Under the pieces are notes generated by a model. The model did no database searches and was not told the DNA's origin. It saw nothing but the letters and a program-made list of their open reading frames with translations. A stretch of 64,000 nucleotides of DNA from Thermococcus sp. SY098 (GTDB lineage Archaea > Methanobacteriota_B > Thermococci > Thermococcales > Thermococcaceae), in the NCBI RefSeq assembly GCF_035621495.1, contig NZ_CP141821.1, forward strand, positions 834,760 through 898,759. The letters are read 5' to 3'. Shown here in pieces: positions 19,705 through 29,550 of the stretch. Within the stretch, counting starts at the first letter, position 1, and every line of letters begins with the position of its first letter. A program made the translations under genes and the position numbers.

Positions 19705-19848
19705 TCACTTTCTGAAGAGATGGCCGTGTGCCCTGTTTATGTGCTTGATATAATCCTTGCTCCTCTTAAATACCATCCCACATCTTGGGCATCTGAAAAA
19801 TATCTCACCGTCTCTGTCCCTGACCTTTATTGCCTTCAACACCGCCAT
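19705..19848 (-). CDS. Small C2H2 zinc-finger protein, 47 aa
   Basis: Reading the minus strand from ATG 19848 gives 47 residues with one classical finger: [10 protein letters not shown], then K-H-I-N-R-A-H (Cys20, Cys23, His36, His41; C-x2-C-x12-H-x4-H). The N-terminus is [24 protein letters not shown] precedes the ATG as a strong ribosome binding site. Small single-finger proteins like this occur across Thermococcales and may bind nucleic acid; the target is unknown. It is shorter than usual ORF cut-offs and could be missed by annotation. Confidence 0.82.
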   Translation of the reverse strand: MAVLKAIKVRDRDGEIFFRCPRCGMVFKRSKDYIKHINRAHGHLFRK

Positions 19849-19900
19849 CTCTCCACCCCCGTGCTTTGATTTTTAGGCTCAATTTTTAAGCTTTACTAAC

Positions 19901-19922
19901 AAACTTTGCTTGCGCAAAGTTT
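19901..19922. repeat. Perfect hairpin AAACTTTGC-TTGC-GCAAAGTTT
   Basis: Nine-base-pair arms are separated by four bases in the noncoding stretch between the zinc-finger gene and the HNH gene. It lacks a clear U-tract. It lies upstream of the zinc-finger start on that gene's strand, so it could be an operator, a dispersed palindromic element or a structured RNA. The rest of 19849-20066 is AT-rich and without a recognisable gene. Confidence 0.5.
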
Positions 19923-20066
19923 GATCAAAATTAGAGTACTATTCAAAATACCTATCTCAAAGAGATATTCTCTAATCAGAATACTGTCAAATCGAAATAT
20001 TCAGAAACTCCACTCCTAGTAGTGCATAAAAAGAAAACTAGGATTAATCAGAGAATTAACGGAAAG

Positions 20067-20612
20067 CTAACGTTTCTTTCTTTTACGTTTCTTAGATTTT
20101 GGAGAAAATGGATCCTCGAACTCCCATGTTGGAATTTCTATATCAAAAGGATTCTTTTCCTTCTTCCTATGACCCTTTCTCTTAGAAGAAGACGATCCAA
20201 GGAGACTGGATATGCTAAATGTAGAGATTTCTGCATCGAAGAGGCTTCTTGATTTGCTTTTGGTGGATTTCTTAGATTTATTTCTACTCAAGATTTGTCT
20301 AATTTGTTCCTTAACTTTTTTACTCCTATTTCGGGCTATTTTGCGCAATTTCTCTCGTGGGTATTTGTTCGCTCTGTGTATCAGATTATGACAATTAGCA
20401 CAGACAACGATAATGTTGTCCACCCTGTTTGTTCCACCTTCACTTACGGGAGTAATATGGTGAATATGTAATGCAGAGGGGGGAAGTTTTTTGCCACATA
20501 CCTCACATTTAAAGCCTACAGCTTCCATTATGGCTCGTTTTTGAGAATCGGTCAAAGATCGGGCTGCCTTCTTACGCTCTCCCTCATCACGTTCAAAGAA
20601 CCAAAATATATC
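20067..20612 (-). CDS. HNH endonuclease with basic tail
   Basis: The 181-residue protein has an HNH domain in its N-terminal half: C-E-V-C-G-K-K, I-H-H-I-T-P-V-S-E-G-G-T-N, D-N-I-I-V-V-C-A-N-C-H-N-L-I-H. All core residues (C-x2-C, HH, N, C-x2-C-H) are present. The C-terminal half is low-complexity, rich in K/R/S, with no motif. Start ATG 20612 is favoured because the TATA element (about 20651-20659) predicts initiation near 20630, downstream of the earlier ATG at 20642. It stands alone, with no intein, intron or methylase partner, so its role is open. Confidence 0.75.
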   Translation of the reverse strand, partial: DIFWFFERDEGERKKAARSLTDSQKRAIMEAVGFKCEVCGKKLPPSALHIHHITPVSEGGTNRVDNIIVVCANCHNLIHRANKYPREKLRKIARNRSKKVKEQIRQILSRNKSKKSTKSKSRSLFDAEISTFSISSLLGSSSSKRKGHRKKEKNPFDIEIPTWEFEDPFSPKSKKRKRKKR

Positions 20613-20848
20613 CATAGGAAACACCAAACTGTAAGTTTGCATTTATCCCTAATATATGTTACTATTCTCTGTTCTGTATAAACTCTCCTGTTATGTCCTC
20701 GTTAGGAAATTGTGTCTTCGTTATACTGAAACAAAGTCTATGAAAAACTACTATATAGACCTCTACAAAGCTAATGGGGAGGTCATTCGCCAACTCGGGC
20801 AGAAAAGGTGGGGCTTATGAAGATATAATCCGCAGATTGCTCGATTTC

Positions 20849-20926
20849 TGGTGGGCCCGCGGGGACTTGAACCCCGGACCTCCGCCTTGTGAGGGCGGCG
20901 TCATAACCAGTCTAGACCACGGGCCC
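20849..20926 (-). tRNA. tRNA-Val (CAC)
   Basis: The minus strand folds into a full cloverleaf: acceptor GGGCCCG/CGGGCCC, anticodon stem CCGCC/GGCGG with loop CTCACAA (U33 present, anticodon CAC), T arm CGGGG-TTCAAGT-CCCCG and discriminator A. CCA is encoded at 20849-20851. A TATA-like TTTATATTTT lies about 25-35 nt upstream, near 20949-20958. No intron. Confidence 0.95.
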
Positions 20927-20968
20927 TTCCCGGCAATAATGAACAGAACGAAAAATATAAAGCTTTCG

Positions 20969-21769
20969 CTATAAATCTCTTCGCCCAAGTATCTCTTCCG
21001 GAGCATCGGCGAATGCTACGAGATACTCTTTCTCGACTATATGCAACCTTCCTGGGACAACCATTATGTGAGGCTGCTTTCCAAAGTCCTCCTTTATCAT
21101 GTCCTTCACGTAGCCAGCTTTGAGCGTAGGATTGAGCGAGCCGGCCCTCGCTAAGACTACCACAAGAGTTTCAGGCGTAAACACATTCTGTCTTTTCATC
21201 TCCTCAACTTGGAGAAGAATGTCCATCGCTTCGTTCGCTGTCATGTATCTCCCTTGATCTGCTTTTATATCGAGGAAAAGCAATGTGTGTAATCCCCTTT
21301 CCTTGTTCTCCTTTATTACGTCATAGTGGCTCGTTGGAAACCAGTTCTTTTCTGGATAAGCAACTGTTGCGCTTTTACCAAACTTGTAAATCTGCAAGCC
21401 CGTAATGGAAACAGCCGAATAAATGGAGGGGGCATGGATTACATAGCTTTCAATTCCCATCTGCTTTGCCCTGATTCTTAAATCGGCATGCGTTGTTGCC
21501 ACCATTGGATCACCCGCTGTTAAAAATGCCACATCTCTGGTTTTAGCCTCATTTAGGACAATTCTTTCAAAATGCAGTTCTACCTCCTCCCTATTTAGAA
21601 CTTTGATCGGCTTTCCAATCAGCTTCTCGATTTTCTCGATTTTTGTTCCTGCAAGCAGAGATGTGTAAAATTCTGCAAAGATCAAATCACATTTTCTCGC
21701 TATCTCAAGACCCTTGAGCGTAATATCCTTTTCATCGTACAATCCAAGCCCTATGAAGTAGATCGCCAT
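20969..21769 (-). CDS. dphB: Diphthine synthase
   Basis: The 266-residue SAM-dependent tetrapyrrole-methylase-fold protein has Y-F-I-G-L-G-L-Y-D-E-K-D-I-T at the N-terminus, L-T-A-G-D-P-M-V-A-T-T-H (SAM loop) and V-V-L-A-R-A-G-S. It methylates the aEF2 histidine derivative in diphthamide synthesis. GGTGATCGTA before ATG 21769 sets the start. The gene lies between tRNA-Arg upstream and tRNA-Val downstream on the same strand, all serving translation. Confidence 0.95.
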   Translation of the reverse strand: MAIYFIGLGLYDEKDITLKGLEIARKCDLIFAEFYTSLLAGTKIEKIEKLIGKPIKVLNREEVELHFERIVLNEAKTRDVAFLTAGDPMVATTHADLRIRAKQMGIESYVIHAPSIYSAVSITGLQIYKFGKSATVAYPEKNWFPTSHYDVIKENKERGLHTLLFLDIKADQGRYMTANEAMDILLQVEEMKRQNVFTPETLVVVLARAGSLNPTLKAGYVKDMIKEDFGKQPHIMVVPGRLHIVEKEYLVAFADAPEEILGRRDL

Positions 21770-21788
21770 TACGATCACCACAAAATGC

Positions 21789-21866
<78 letters not shown>

Positions 21867-21967
21867 TCAGCACAAGTTATTAGTTTCAGCTTAAAAATCT
21901 AAGGGTCAAATTTGCTGCCCAAAGTTTATATATTCAAATGAATCTTTTTTCTATTCAGTGATGCAAT

Positions 21968-23098
21968 ATGGAAGACAATATGCACAGGTTTACCTTTGAT
22001 AACAGTCTGATTTTAATTCCAAAAGAACCCGATTTAAAGTACCTCTATATTGAAATAACAAACCGATGTAATCTAAGATGTAAAATGTGTTTTAAGCAGT
22101 ACTGGGAAGATGAAGAGGGCGACATGGACTACAGCCTCTTTTTAAAGATCCTTGATGATGCAGAAGATTTTCCGGAACTTGAAATGATATACTTCGGCGG
22201 CATTGGAGAGCCAACAGTACATCCACGTTTCATGGATATGGTAAGGGAGGTTAAAAAAAGAGGTTATGCGTTGGGAATGTCCACTAACGGCTTTCTGCTT
22301 ACAGATAAAGTCATCAAAGAGCTTGTGGAGCTGGAAACTGATTTGATATACATCTCACTTGACACAATACCCACTCAGGAAACCCGAATTGGGCATATAA
22401 TGCCGAGTGTAGCTGTGGATAGAATAAAGAAGATAGTTGAAGAAAAAAGGCGTCAAAAGAAAGACTTCCCCCATATTGGAGTTGAAGTCGTTGTGACGAA
22501 GGAAAACTACTGGCAAATGGCTGAGATAGCGGACTACCTTGGAGAACTGGGTATTGATGTTCTGCTGTTTTCTAACATAATTCCGATTGAGAAACATCAA
22601 GCAGACCAAATAGTTTACGATGGAAGCGTTGATATGCAGCACTACATTGATGAGCTCCATGCAAAAGCATACAAGCATTTCCTCCTCAAGCTTCCAGAGT
22701 TTGAACTTAGGACTGAAAGACACTGTGACTTCATTGAAAAGAAAGTTGCAGTGGTAAGATGGGATGGAGAAGTTGCCCCATGCTATCGTTTCCTTCACAC
22801 GTATCCGGAGATAATTTTTGGCAGGGAAAAGAAGGTTTATGCATATTCCTTTGGGAATGTTAAGCAAAAACCTCTCAAAGAGATATGGACGAGCAGAGAT
22901 TACACTTGGTTTAGATTTATTGTCAAAAATTCCATTTATCCCTCATGTACAGACTGTCAGCTTGCAGATTCATGCAGTTTTGTCGAAGACACAAACGCAG
23001 ACTGCTGGGGAAACACACCAAGCTGCGGTGACTGTTTGTGGGCAAGAAGGATAGTGGTGTGCCCAATACCCGAGAAGGGAATAAAAGGATTCTGGTGA
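21968..23098 (+). CDS. cmo: Radical SAM/SPASM maturase for tungsten oxidoreductase (Cmo)
   Basis: The 376 residues include the radical SAM cluster motif C-N-L-R-C-K-M-C (about residues 35-42), G-G-I-G-E-P-T, and a cysteine-rich SPASM-like C-terminus (C-T-D-C-Q-L-A-D-S-C, C-G-D-C-L-W). It sits directly upstream of aor, the same arrangement as cmo-aor in P. furiosus, and is presumed to modify the tungstopterin cofactor or the enzyme. A TATA box (TTTATATATT, about 21926-21935) and GTGATG support the start. The reaction is not established. Confidence 0.88.
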   Translation: MEDNMHRFTFDNSLILIPKEPDLKYLYIEITNRCNLRCKMCFKQYWEDEEGDMDYSLFLKILDDAEDFPELEMIYFGGIGEPTVHPRFMDMVREVKKRGYALGMSTNGFLLTDKVIKELVELETDLIYISLDTIPTQETRIGHIMPSVAVDRIKKIVEEKRRQKKDFPHIGVEVVVTKENYWQMAEIADYLGELGIDVLLFSNIIPIEKHQADQIVYDGSVDMQHYIDELHAKAYKHFLLKLPEFELRTERHCDFIEKKVAVVRWDGEVAPCYRFLHTYPEIIFGREKKVYAYSFGNVKQKPLKEIWTSRDYTWFRFIVKNSIYPSCTDCQLADSCSFVEDTNADCWGNTPSCGDCLWARRIVVCPIPEKGIKGFW

Positions 23099-23146
23099 TT
23101 CGATTTTTAGTATTGCCAAGGAAGCTACGTCATGCTAAGCATCAGT

Positions 23147-23236
23147 GTACATGAAAATAAAAGCCGTCATTTTTGCAATTTCTCAAATTTTTATACATCA
23201 ATGTTCATATGTGCAAATATGTATATTTAACGTTTG
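23147..23236 (+). promoter_or_regulatory. Upstream region of aor with repeated ATGTNC-like elements
   Basis: The 226-base gap between cmo and aor contains GTACAT (23147), ATGTTC (23201), ATGTGC (23209) and ATGTAT (23219), spaced about one helical turn. These resemble the half-sites around the aminotransferase and ribose-bisphosphate isomerase promoters at 1.7-1.9 kb. aor therefore probably has its own promoter. GGGAGGT precedes its ATG. The motif link is a visual inference. Confidence 0.35.
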
Positions 23237-23324
23237 CTAATGTTGATAATAATTTTGCTTTCGTCAAGTTTATTAGCCGTAAAATATCTAAAATTATTCT
23301 GAGAGCATTCGGGAGGTTCCAAAG

Positions 23325-25142
23325 ATGTTCGGATACCAAGGAAAGATTTTGAGGGTAAACCTGACCACAGGGAAAATCAGCGAAGAGAAGATCGATGAAA
23401 ACTTTGCAAAGAAGTGGCTCGGAACAAGAGGATTTGGTATCTATTTCCTCCTTAAAGAGATGGACCCCAAGGCTGAGCCATTCAGCCCGGAGAACAAATT
23501 GATCTTTGCAACGGGTCCATTAACAGGAACTACAGCCCCAACAGGCGGCAGATACATGGTTATTACGAAGAGTCCTCTAACAGGATACATTGCAATGGCA
23601 AACTCTGGTGGATTCTTCGGTGCAGAGCTCAAGTTTGCTGGATGGGATGCCATAATATTCGAAGGAAAAGCAGACCATCCTGTGTATCTCTACATAAATG
23701 ACGACCAAGTTGAGCTCAGGGATGCTTCACATATATGGGGCAAAGTTGTCAGTGAGACAGAGAAGATTCTCATGGAGGAGGTTGGCGACAAGAGGGTGCA
23801 GATAGCATCAATTGGACCAGCTGGTGAAAACTTGGTCAGATTCGCAGCTGTGATGAACAATGGACATAGAGCGGCAGGTAGAGGAGGAGTAGGAGCTGTA
23901 ATGGGATCAAAGAACCTCAAGGCAGTGGTTGTGAGAGGTCACAAGAGAGTTGAGGTCGCTGACAGGCAGAAGTTCACAAGTGTTGTCAAGGAGAAGATTG
24001 AGAAGCTCAAGAAGGATCCAGTTGCAGGTGGGGGACTGCCAAAGTACGGAACGGCTGTTCTGGTCAATATAATCAACTCAAATGGACTGTACCCAACAAG
24101 AAACTTCCAAGACAGCCAGTTCGAGTACGCAGAGGAGCAGAGCGGTGAGGCATTGGCTGCTAAGTATCTCAAGAGAAACAAGCCGTGTTTTGCATGTCCC
24201 ATTGGATGTGGAAGGGTAACTTACCATCCAGCTCTTGGAGAAACCGAGGGGCCAGAGTACGAGAGCATCTGGGCACTTGGAGCTAACCTTGGAATAAACG
24301 ATCTTGCAAGCATAGTAATAGCAAACCATCTCTGTGACGAGTACGGTCTTGACACAATCTCAACAGGTGGTACCTTAGCGACGGCAATGGAGCTTTACGA
24401 AAAAGGTCTCATAAAGCCTGAAGACTTAGGCGATGCTCCACCGCTTAGGTTCGGAAACACAGAAGTTCTGCACTACTACATTGAAAAACTGACATTCAGA
24501 AAAGGATTTGGTGACAAGCTTGCAGAAGGTGGATACAGGCTTGCTGAGATGTACAATGGTGTTGAGTACTTCATGGGCGTTAAAAAGCAAGAACTGCCTG
24601 CATATGATCCAAGAGGTGCCGAAGGTCATGGATTGGCATACGCCACAAACAACAGAGGAGGGTGTCACATTAAGAACTACATGATCAGCCCAGAAATCCT
24701 TGGATACCCGTACAAGATGGATCCACACGACATAAGCGACGAAAAGATAAAGATGGTCATTCTCTTCCAAGACCTGACGGCATTAATTGACGCTGCTGGG
24801 CTCTGTGTATTCACGACCTTTGGACTTGGTGCAGACGACTACAGAGACATGCTCAATGCAGCCCTTGGCTGGGACTTCACAACCGAAGAGTACCTCAAGA
24901 TCGGTGAGAGGATCTGGAATGCAGAGAGACTCTTCAACCTCAAAGCTGGACTTGATCCACTCAAAGAGGACACACTGCCAAAGAGACTTCTTGAAGAGCC
25001 CGTCAAAGCAGGACCAAACAAGGGACATGTCGTCAGGCTCAAGGAGATGCTTCCGAGATACTACGCACTCAGAGGATGGACCGAGGAAGGTAAGGTTCCA
25101 GAGGAGAAGATCAAGGAGCTTGGACTTGAAGAGGTTGCTTGA
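23325..25142 (+). CDS. aor: Tungsten aldehyde:ferredoxin oxidoreductase
   Basis: The 605 residues match the length of P. furiosus AOR and carry the same landmarks: the N-terminal pterin-binding domain (A-T-G-P-L-T-G-T-T-A-P-T-G-G-R), G-R-G-G-V-G-A-V-M-G-S-K-N-L-K-A, the 4Fe-4S motif C-F-A-C-P-I-G-C, E-T-E-G-P-E-Y-E, D-P-R-G-A-E-G-H-G-L, and D-A-A-G-L-C near residue 494, supplying the fourth cysteine. It oxidises aldehydes from amino-acid or sugar breakdown to acids, with ferredoxin as acceptor. Confidence 0.97.
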   Translation: MFGYQGKILRVNLTTGKISEEKIDENFAKKWLGTRGFGIYFLLKEMDPKAEPFSPENKLIFATGPLTGTTAPTGGRYMVITKSPLTGYIAMANSGGFFGAELKFAGWDAIIFEGKADHPVYLYINDDQVELRDASHIWGKVVSETEKILMEEVGDKRVQIASIGPAGENLVRFAAVMNNGHRAAGRGGVGAVMGSKNLKAVVVRGHKRVEVADRQKFTSVVKEKIEKLKKDPVAGGGLPKYGTAVLVNIINSNGLYPTRNFQDSQFEYAEEQSGEALAAKYLKRNKPCFACPIGCGRVTYHPALGETEGPEYESIWALGANLGINDLASIVIANHLCDEYGLDTISTGGTLATAMELYEKGLIKPEDLGDAPPLRFGNTEVLHYYIEKLTFRKGFGDKLAEGGYRLAEMYNGVEYFMGVKKQELPAYDPRGAEGHGLAYATNNRGGCHIKNYMISPEILGYPYKMDPHDISDEKIKMVILFQDLTALIDAAGLCVFTTFGLGADDYRDMLNAALGWDFTTEEYLKIGERIWNAERLFNLKAGLDPLKEDTLPKRLLEEPVKAGPNKGHVVRLKEMLPRYYALRGWTEEGKVPEEKIKELGLEEVA

Positions 25143-25203
25143 TTTTTCCCTTTTCCACCGTTGCCTTTTTATTTTCCTCTGCAGTTCTTTTCTTGGTGAT
25201 CTT

Positions 25204-26106
25204 ATGAAAATCGTCCCCTTAGCCTCTGAGAGCTTGGGAGTAAGGAGTTTGGCAACTTATGTTAAAATTGATAAAACTGGAATTTTGATCGATCCAGGTG
25301 TAGCCTTGGGACCCAAGCGCTACTCTTTACCTCCAGCAAAAGCTGAGCTCGAGGCGCTGATGAAAGCGAGGAAAAAACTCCAATCCTATGCCAAAAAAGC
25401 GGATATAGTTACAATTTCTCATTACCATTATGACCATCACACGCCCTTCTTTGAGGGAATCTATGAGAGCTCATCCCCAGAAAAAGCAAGGGAGATTTAT
25501 AAGGGGAGAATCTTGTTAATTAAACATCCAAAGGAAAACATAAACTTCAGCCAGCGGAAAAGAGCTTGGAATTTTCTTAAAGAGGCTGAAAAGATTGCTA
25601 AAAAGATTGAATATGCGGATGGGAAGTTCTTTGATTTTGGAGATTTTATAATGGAGTTCTCTCCAGCGGTTCCTCATGGGAGTGAAGGAACTAAGCTCGG
25701 CTTTGTTATCATGGTCATGATTGATGATGGAACGAAGAGATTGGTTCACGCAAGCGATATTCAGCTTTTAAATAGAAAAGCCGTGGAGTGGATAATAAAG
25801 CAGATGCCAGACATTTTAATTACTGGGGGTCCTCCAACGTATTTAGAGGGATACAGAGTCAAAGACGCCTGGAATACGGGCTTAAAGAACCTAAATGAGA
25901 TTATAAAGGAAACCAACGCCCAGATAATCCTTGATCATCACTTGATCAGAGACAAACGCTACCCCGAATTCTTTGCCCAGCTTGAGAAAGAACCTTTAAC
26001 TTTTGCACGCTTCCTCAAAGGAGAAGATAAACCACTGGAAGCCTACAGAAAAGAGCTTCACAAAATCGAGAAGGGAGAAGATGCAGATTTGCCCTTCAGG
26101 ATCTAA
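25204..26106 (+). CDS. UPF0282 metallo-beta-lactamase-fold protein
   Basis: The 300-residue MBL-fold protein has I-S-H-Y-H-Y-D-H-H-T-P-F in the first third as the metal site, a middle V-H-A-S-D-I-Q, and late L-D-H-H-L-I-R-D, the signature of the UPF0282 archaeal group. The function is unknown. GGTGAT before ATG 25204 marks the start; the much longer open frame upstream lies inside aor and is not coding. It overlaps the convergent flavodoxin gene by 11 bases. Confidence 0.85.
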   Translation: MKIVPLASESLGVRSLATYVKIDKTGILIDPGVALGPKRYSLPPAKAELEALMKARKKLQSYAKKADIVTISHYHYDHHTPFFEGIYESSSPEKAREIYKGRILLIKHPKENINFSQRKRAWNFLKEAEKIAKKIEYADGKFFDFGDFIMEFSPAVPHGSEGTKLGFVIMVMIDDGTKRLVHASDIQLLNRKAVEWIIKQMPDILITGGPPTYLEGYRVKDAWNTGLKNLNEIIKETNAQIILDHHLIRDKRYPEFFAQLEKEPLTFARFLKGEDKPLEAYRKELHKIEKGEDADLPFRI

Positions 26107-26548
26107 CACCTAAATTTTTGAGAAGCTCCTTAATCCAATTTTGAACCACCACCTTTTGGGAAAAATCAGGCTTTCTAATCCATCCTTTGATAACAGCTGT
26201 CCCAATGATCTTTCCCGGGACCCTTTTAATCAAAGCCCCAACATAGCGCTTTTCGGCATAAGCTCTACCGGCATGTCCAAAAATCTCTGCTATGCAGACC
26301 ACAAAAACAGCAATCCTCTTGTTTCTAAGTTCCTCTTGATGCTGCTTCAAAAACTCAAGAACGCTCTTCAATGGACGTTCATAGTATATGGGGCTTCCAA
26401 TTACAATTAGGTCACAGTCTTTTAACGTATTTACCTCACCAATGTGCATGAGTCTAACGTCGCACACATCCTTTATCGCTTCCCCCATCCAGCTGGCTAT
26501 AATCTCAGTTGAGCCCCTTTTTGTGTCATAGATAATACAGACCTTCAT
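26096..26548 (-). CDS. Flavodoxin-like protein
   Basis: The 150-residue flavodoxin-fold protein has an FMN-phosphate loop, I-I-Y-D-T-K-R-G-S-T-E-I-I, and I-V-I-G-S-P-I-Y-Y-E-R-P, resembling the flavodoxin/HemG-like group. It is probably a small electron carrier or FMN quinone reductase. GAAAGGAA precedes ATG 26548. No partner enzyme is adjacent. Confidence 0.85.
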   Translation of the reverse strand: MKVCIIYDTKRGSTEIIASWMGEAIKDVCDVRLMHIGEVNTLKDCDLIVIGSPIYYERPLKSVLEFLKQHQEELRNKRIAVFVVCIAEIFGHAGRAYAEKRYVGALIKRVPGKIIGTAVIKGWIRKPDFSQKVVVQNWIKELLKNLGVRS

Positions 26549-26660
26549 TTCCTTTCCTCAACTATAAAAATGAAATCAAGGGTATAACTATCTTGTTATG
26601 CCCATAACCAAAAACCCTAAATTTGCCTAATGTAAAAGTTAAAGCATCGGAGGTGAGAAA

Positions 26661-27833
26661 ATGAAGAGCTTTTACATTGCCCATGAAGATGACATCAAAG
26701 CCGGAAAAACTACCGATGTTTACTTCATTCGGACAAAGAAGATACTTGAGGCAAAAGGCATCCATAAGAAAGTTCTTGCAGATGTCTCAACAACTTCTCT
26801 TCCGAAGGGCTGGAAGTGGGGAGTTTTGGCTGGAGTTGAAGAGGTTGCCAAGCTCTTAGAAGGGTTGCCGGTGAACGTTTATTCCATGCCCGAAGGAACT
26901 ATATTCCATCCATACGAGCCAGTTATGCAGATTGAGGGTTACTACGAGGAATTTGGGATTTATGAAACCGCTTTGTTGGGGATGCTAAGTCAGGCAAGCG
27001 GAATAGCCACTGCAGCATTGAGGATAAAAATAGCAGCAAAATTCAAGCCCGTCTATTCCTTTGGAATAAGACACATGCATCCTGCTATAGCTCCAATGAT
27101 TGACCGCTCGGCGTTCATAGGCGGCTGCGACGGTGTTTCCGGCGTTCTGGGAGCTGAGATGATGGGCGAAAAGCCCGTTGGGACAATGCCCCATGCCCTA
27201 ATTCTGACAGTTGGAGATCAAGTAAAGGCATGGAAATATTTTGATGAAGTTGTTGAACCAGAGGTCCCGAGAACCGCGTTGGTTGATACCTTCTGCGACG
27301 AGAAGTTCGAGGCGTTAATGGCGGCTGAGGCGCTGGGTGAGAGGTTGTTTGCTGTCCGATTAGACACTCCAAGCTCAAGAAGAGGAAACTTTAGAAAGAT
27401 AGTAGAAGAGGTTCGCTGGGAGCTTGACTTAAGAGGGTATAGCCATGTTAAGATTTTCCTCAGCGGTGGGCTTGATGAAGAAAGCATAAAAGAGCTTGTC
27501 GATGTTGCTGATGCCTTCGGGGTAGGCGGCTCAATAGCTTCAGCAAAGCCTGTCGATTTCTCACTTGACATAGTGGAGATAGAAGGAAAGCCAGTGACAA
27601 AGAGGGGCAAGTTGAGCGGAAGGAAGCAGGTTTACCGCTGTAAAAACGGACACTACCATAGAGTCCCAGTCGAAAAGAAGCTCGAACGCTGCCCAACATG
27701 TGGGGCAAAAGTGGAACCGCTCTTAAAGCCTCTCATTGAAAACGGTGAAATTGTTGCTGAACTTCCAAAAGCCAGGGAAATAAGGGAATATGTGCTTGAA
27801 CAAGCAAGAAGATTCAATCTCAGCTTAGAATAG
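26661..27833 (+). CDS. Nicotinate phosphoribosyltransferase
   Basis: The 390-residue enzyme of NAD salvage has Y-F-I-R-T-K-K-I-L near the start, S-F-G-I-R-H-M-H-P (the catalytic His region), L-V-D-T-F-C-D-E-K, V-R-L-D-T-P-S-S-R-R-G and F-L-S-G-G-L-D-E-E. A C-terminal zinc ribbon (C-K-N-G-H...C-P-T-C-G) is an archaeal-type addition. It makes nicotinate mononucleotide from nicotinate and PRPP. GGAGGTGAG supports ATG 26661. Confidence 0.93.
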   Translation: MKSFYIAHEDDIKAGKTTDVYFIRTKKILEAKGIHKKVLADVSTTSLPKGWKWGVLAGVEEVAKLLEGLPVNVYSMPEGTIFHPYEPVMQIEGYYEEFGIYETALLGMLSQASGIATAALRIKIAAKFKPVYSFGIRHMHPAIAPMIDRSAFIGGCDGVSGVLGAEMMGEKPVGTMPHALILTVGDQVKAWKYFDEVVEPEVPRTALVDTFCDEKFEALMAAEALGERLFAVRLDTPSSRRGNFRKIVEEVRWELDLRGYSHVKIFLSGGLDEESIKELVDVADAFGVGGSIASAKPVDFSLDIVEIEGKPVTKRGKLSGRKQVYRCKNGHYHRVPVEKKLERCPTCGAKVEPLLKPLIENGEIVAELPKAREIREYVLEQARRFNLSLE

Positions 27834-27884
27834 AATTCTTACCCTTCTCTTCTGTTTTTAGATATGAAGAAAATAAAAAAGAAA

Positions 27885-28676
<792 letters not shown>

Positions 28677-28759
28677 GTAATGTAGAATCTAAGACGCTAA
28701 TATTGCTTATGTAGGGGATTCTATCAGTGTTGAACTAAAACATGTAAAAAGAAAAGCGT

Positions 28760-28966
28760 TCAATCTATCTGCTCCATATATATGCAGGCAGCAGTGCAGG
28801 CGTCAACAGCTTCCTTTACGCAATTATAGAGGCTTTCATCTATTATCTCCTTTAAAACAATAGCTTTCCCGTCTTCATCAAGCTGAAAAACCTCTGGACA
28901 AAAGCTGACACAAACTGCGTCCCCAACACAAAGTTCTCTATCAATCCAGATCTTCCATCTGGACAT
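28760..28966 (-). CDS. Divergent ferredoxin with Asp ligand
   Basis: The 68-residue paralogue of the preceding ferredoxin has C13-V-G-D16-A-V-C19-V-S-F-C23-P. The last ligand region reads D-A-C-T-A-A-C, so the usual Pro after the fourth cysteine is Thr and an extra cysteine follows four residues on. The start S-R-W-K-I and end Y-M-E-Q-I-D parallel its neighbour. CTTGGTGATTG precedes ATG 28966. The changed ligand surroundings suggest a different potential or partner. Confidence 0.9.
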   Translation of the reverse strand: MSRWKIWIDRELCVGDAVCVSFCPEVFQLDEDGKAIVLKEIIDESLYNCVKEAVDACTAACIYMEQID

Positions 28967-28988
28967 TGCAATCACCAAGATTTTTACA

Positions 28989-29011
28989 TAAACCTTTTGT
29001 TATAAACCTTT
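28989..29011 (-). promoter_or_regulatory. Promoter of the third ferredoxin gene with GTTnnnAAC element
   Basis: The minus-strand TATA region AAAGGTTTATAAC includes GTTTATAAC (28999-29007), which fits the SurR half-site pattern GTTn3AAC. If SurR, the redox regulator of Thermococcales, binds here, it would cover the TATA box. The match is short and could be chance. The remainder of 29012-29147 is AT-rich with no gene seen. Confidence 0.35.
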
Positions 29012-29147
29012 CGTTAACTTTTCCAAAAGTAACAATATCTTGATAAAAGTAATAAGAAAAGTGAAATAAATGACAAATAAAACCTTTATTTTTATCATGG
29101 TTTAAATATTAATAATACCAGATAAAAAGCAAAAAATTGAATAAAAG

Positions 29148-29480
29148 TCAAATAAGTCCGAGCTTCTTCTTATATTCTTCGCTTATTCTTTCCGGTGACC
29201 ATGGAGGATCAAAGGTGAGCTCAATTTCAGCATCCTTAACTCCTGGGATTTCGAGTATTTTCTCTTCAACGGCTTTTAAAAGCCACATGGTCAGAGGACA
29301 GCCTGGTGTTGTCATGGTCATCTTAACATACACGGTATTGTCAGGCCTTATTTCCAGCTCATATATCAATCCTAAATTAACGACGTCAATCCCTATTTCG
29401 GGATCCACAACTTCCTTAAGCTTCTCCAATATAACTTCTTTGCTGAGCTTTACCTCTTCAACTTTCTTCTCTTCGTCCAT
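29148..29480 (-). CDS. MIP18/DUF59 Fe-S assembly factor
   Basis: The 110-residue SufT/PaaD-like protein has the DUF59 core V-V-D-P-E-I-G-I-D-V-V-N-L-G-L-I-Y and the family cysteine in T-T-P-G-C-P-L-T. The charged N-terminal extension (D-E-E-K-K-V-E-E) is unstructured. Such proteins assist Fe-S cluster insertion. Neighbouring ferredoxin genes on the same strand fit that role. GGTGAAG before ATG 29480 sets the start. Confidence 0.87.
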   Translation of the reverse strand: MDEEKKVEEVKLSKEVILEKLKEVVDPEIGIDVVNLGLIYELEIRPDNTVYVKMTMTTPGCPLTMWLLKAVEEKILEIPGVKDAEIELTFDPPWSPERISEEYKKKLGLI

Positions 29481-29550
29481 TTTCTTCACCTAAACTTTCC
29501 TTTTAGATAACAAATTTAAACCTTTTGGGTCATTTTTGAGTAATGCTTGT

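Noticed and set aside
20067-20612. HNH gene as part of a restriction, intein or phage system
   Set aside because: No methyltransferase, intein motifs, terminase or integrase is adjacent; it is listed as a stand-alone nuclease.
20774-20974. 66-codon frame across tRNA-Val
   Set aside because: It runs through a complete tRNA gene on the other strand.
24787-25203. N-terminal extension of the UPF0282 gene into aor
   Set aside because: The extension is the aor 3' end read in another frame; a clear ribosome binding site sits before ATG 25204.
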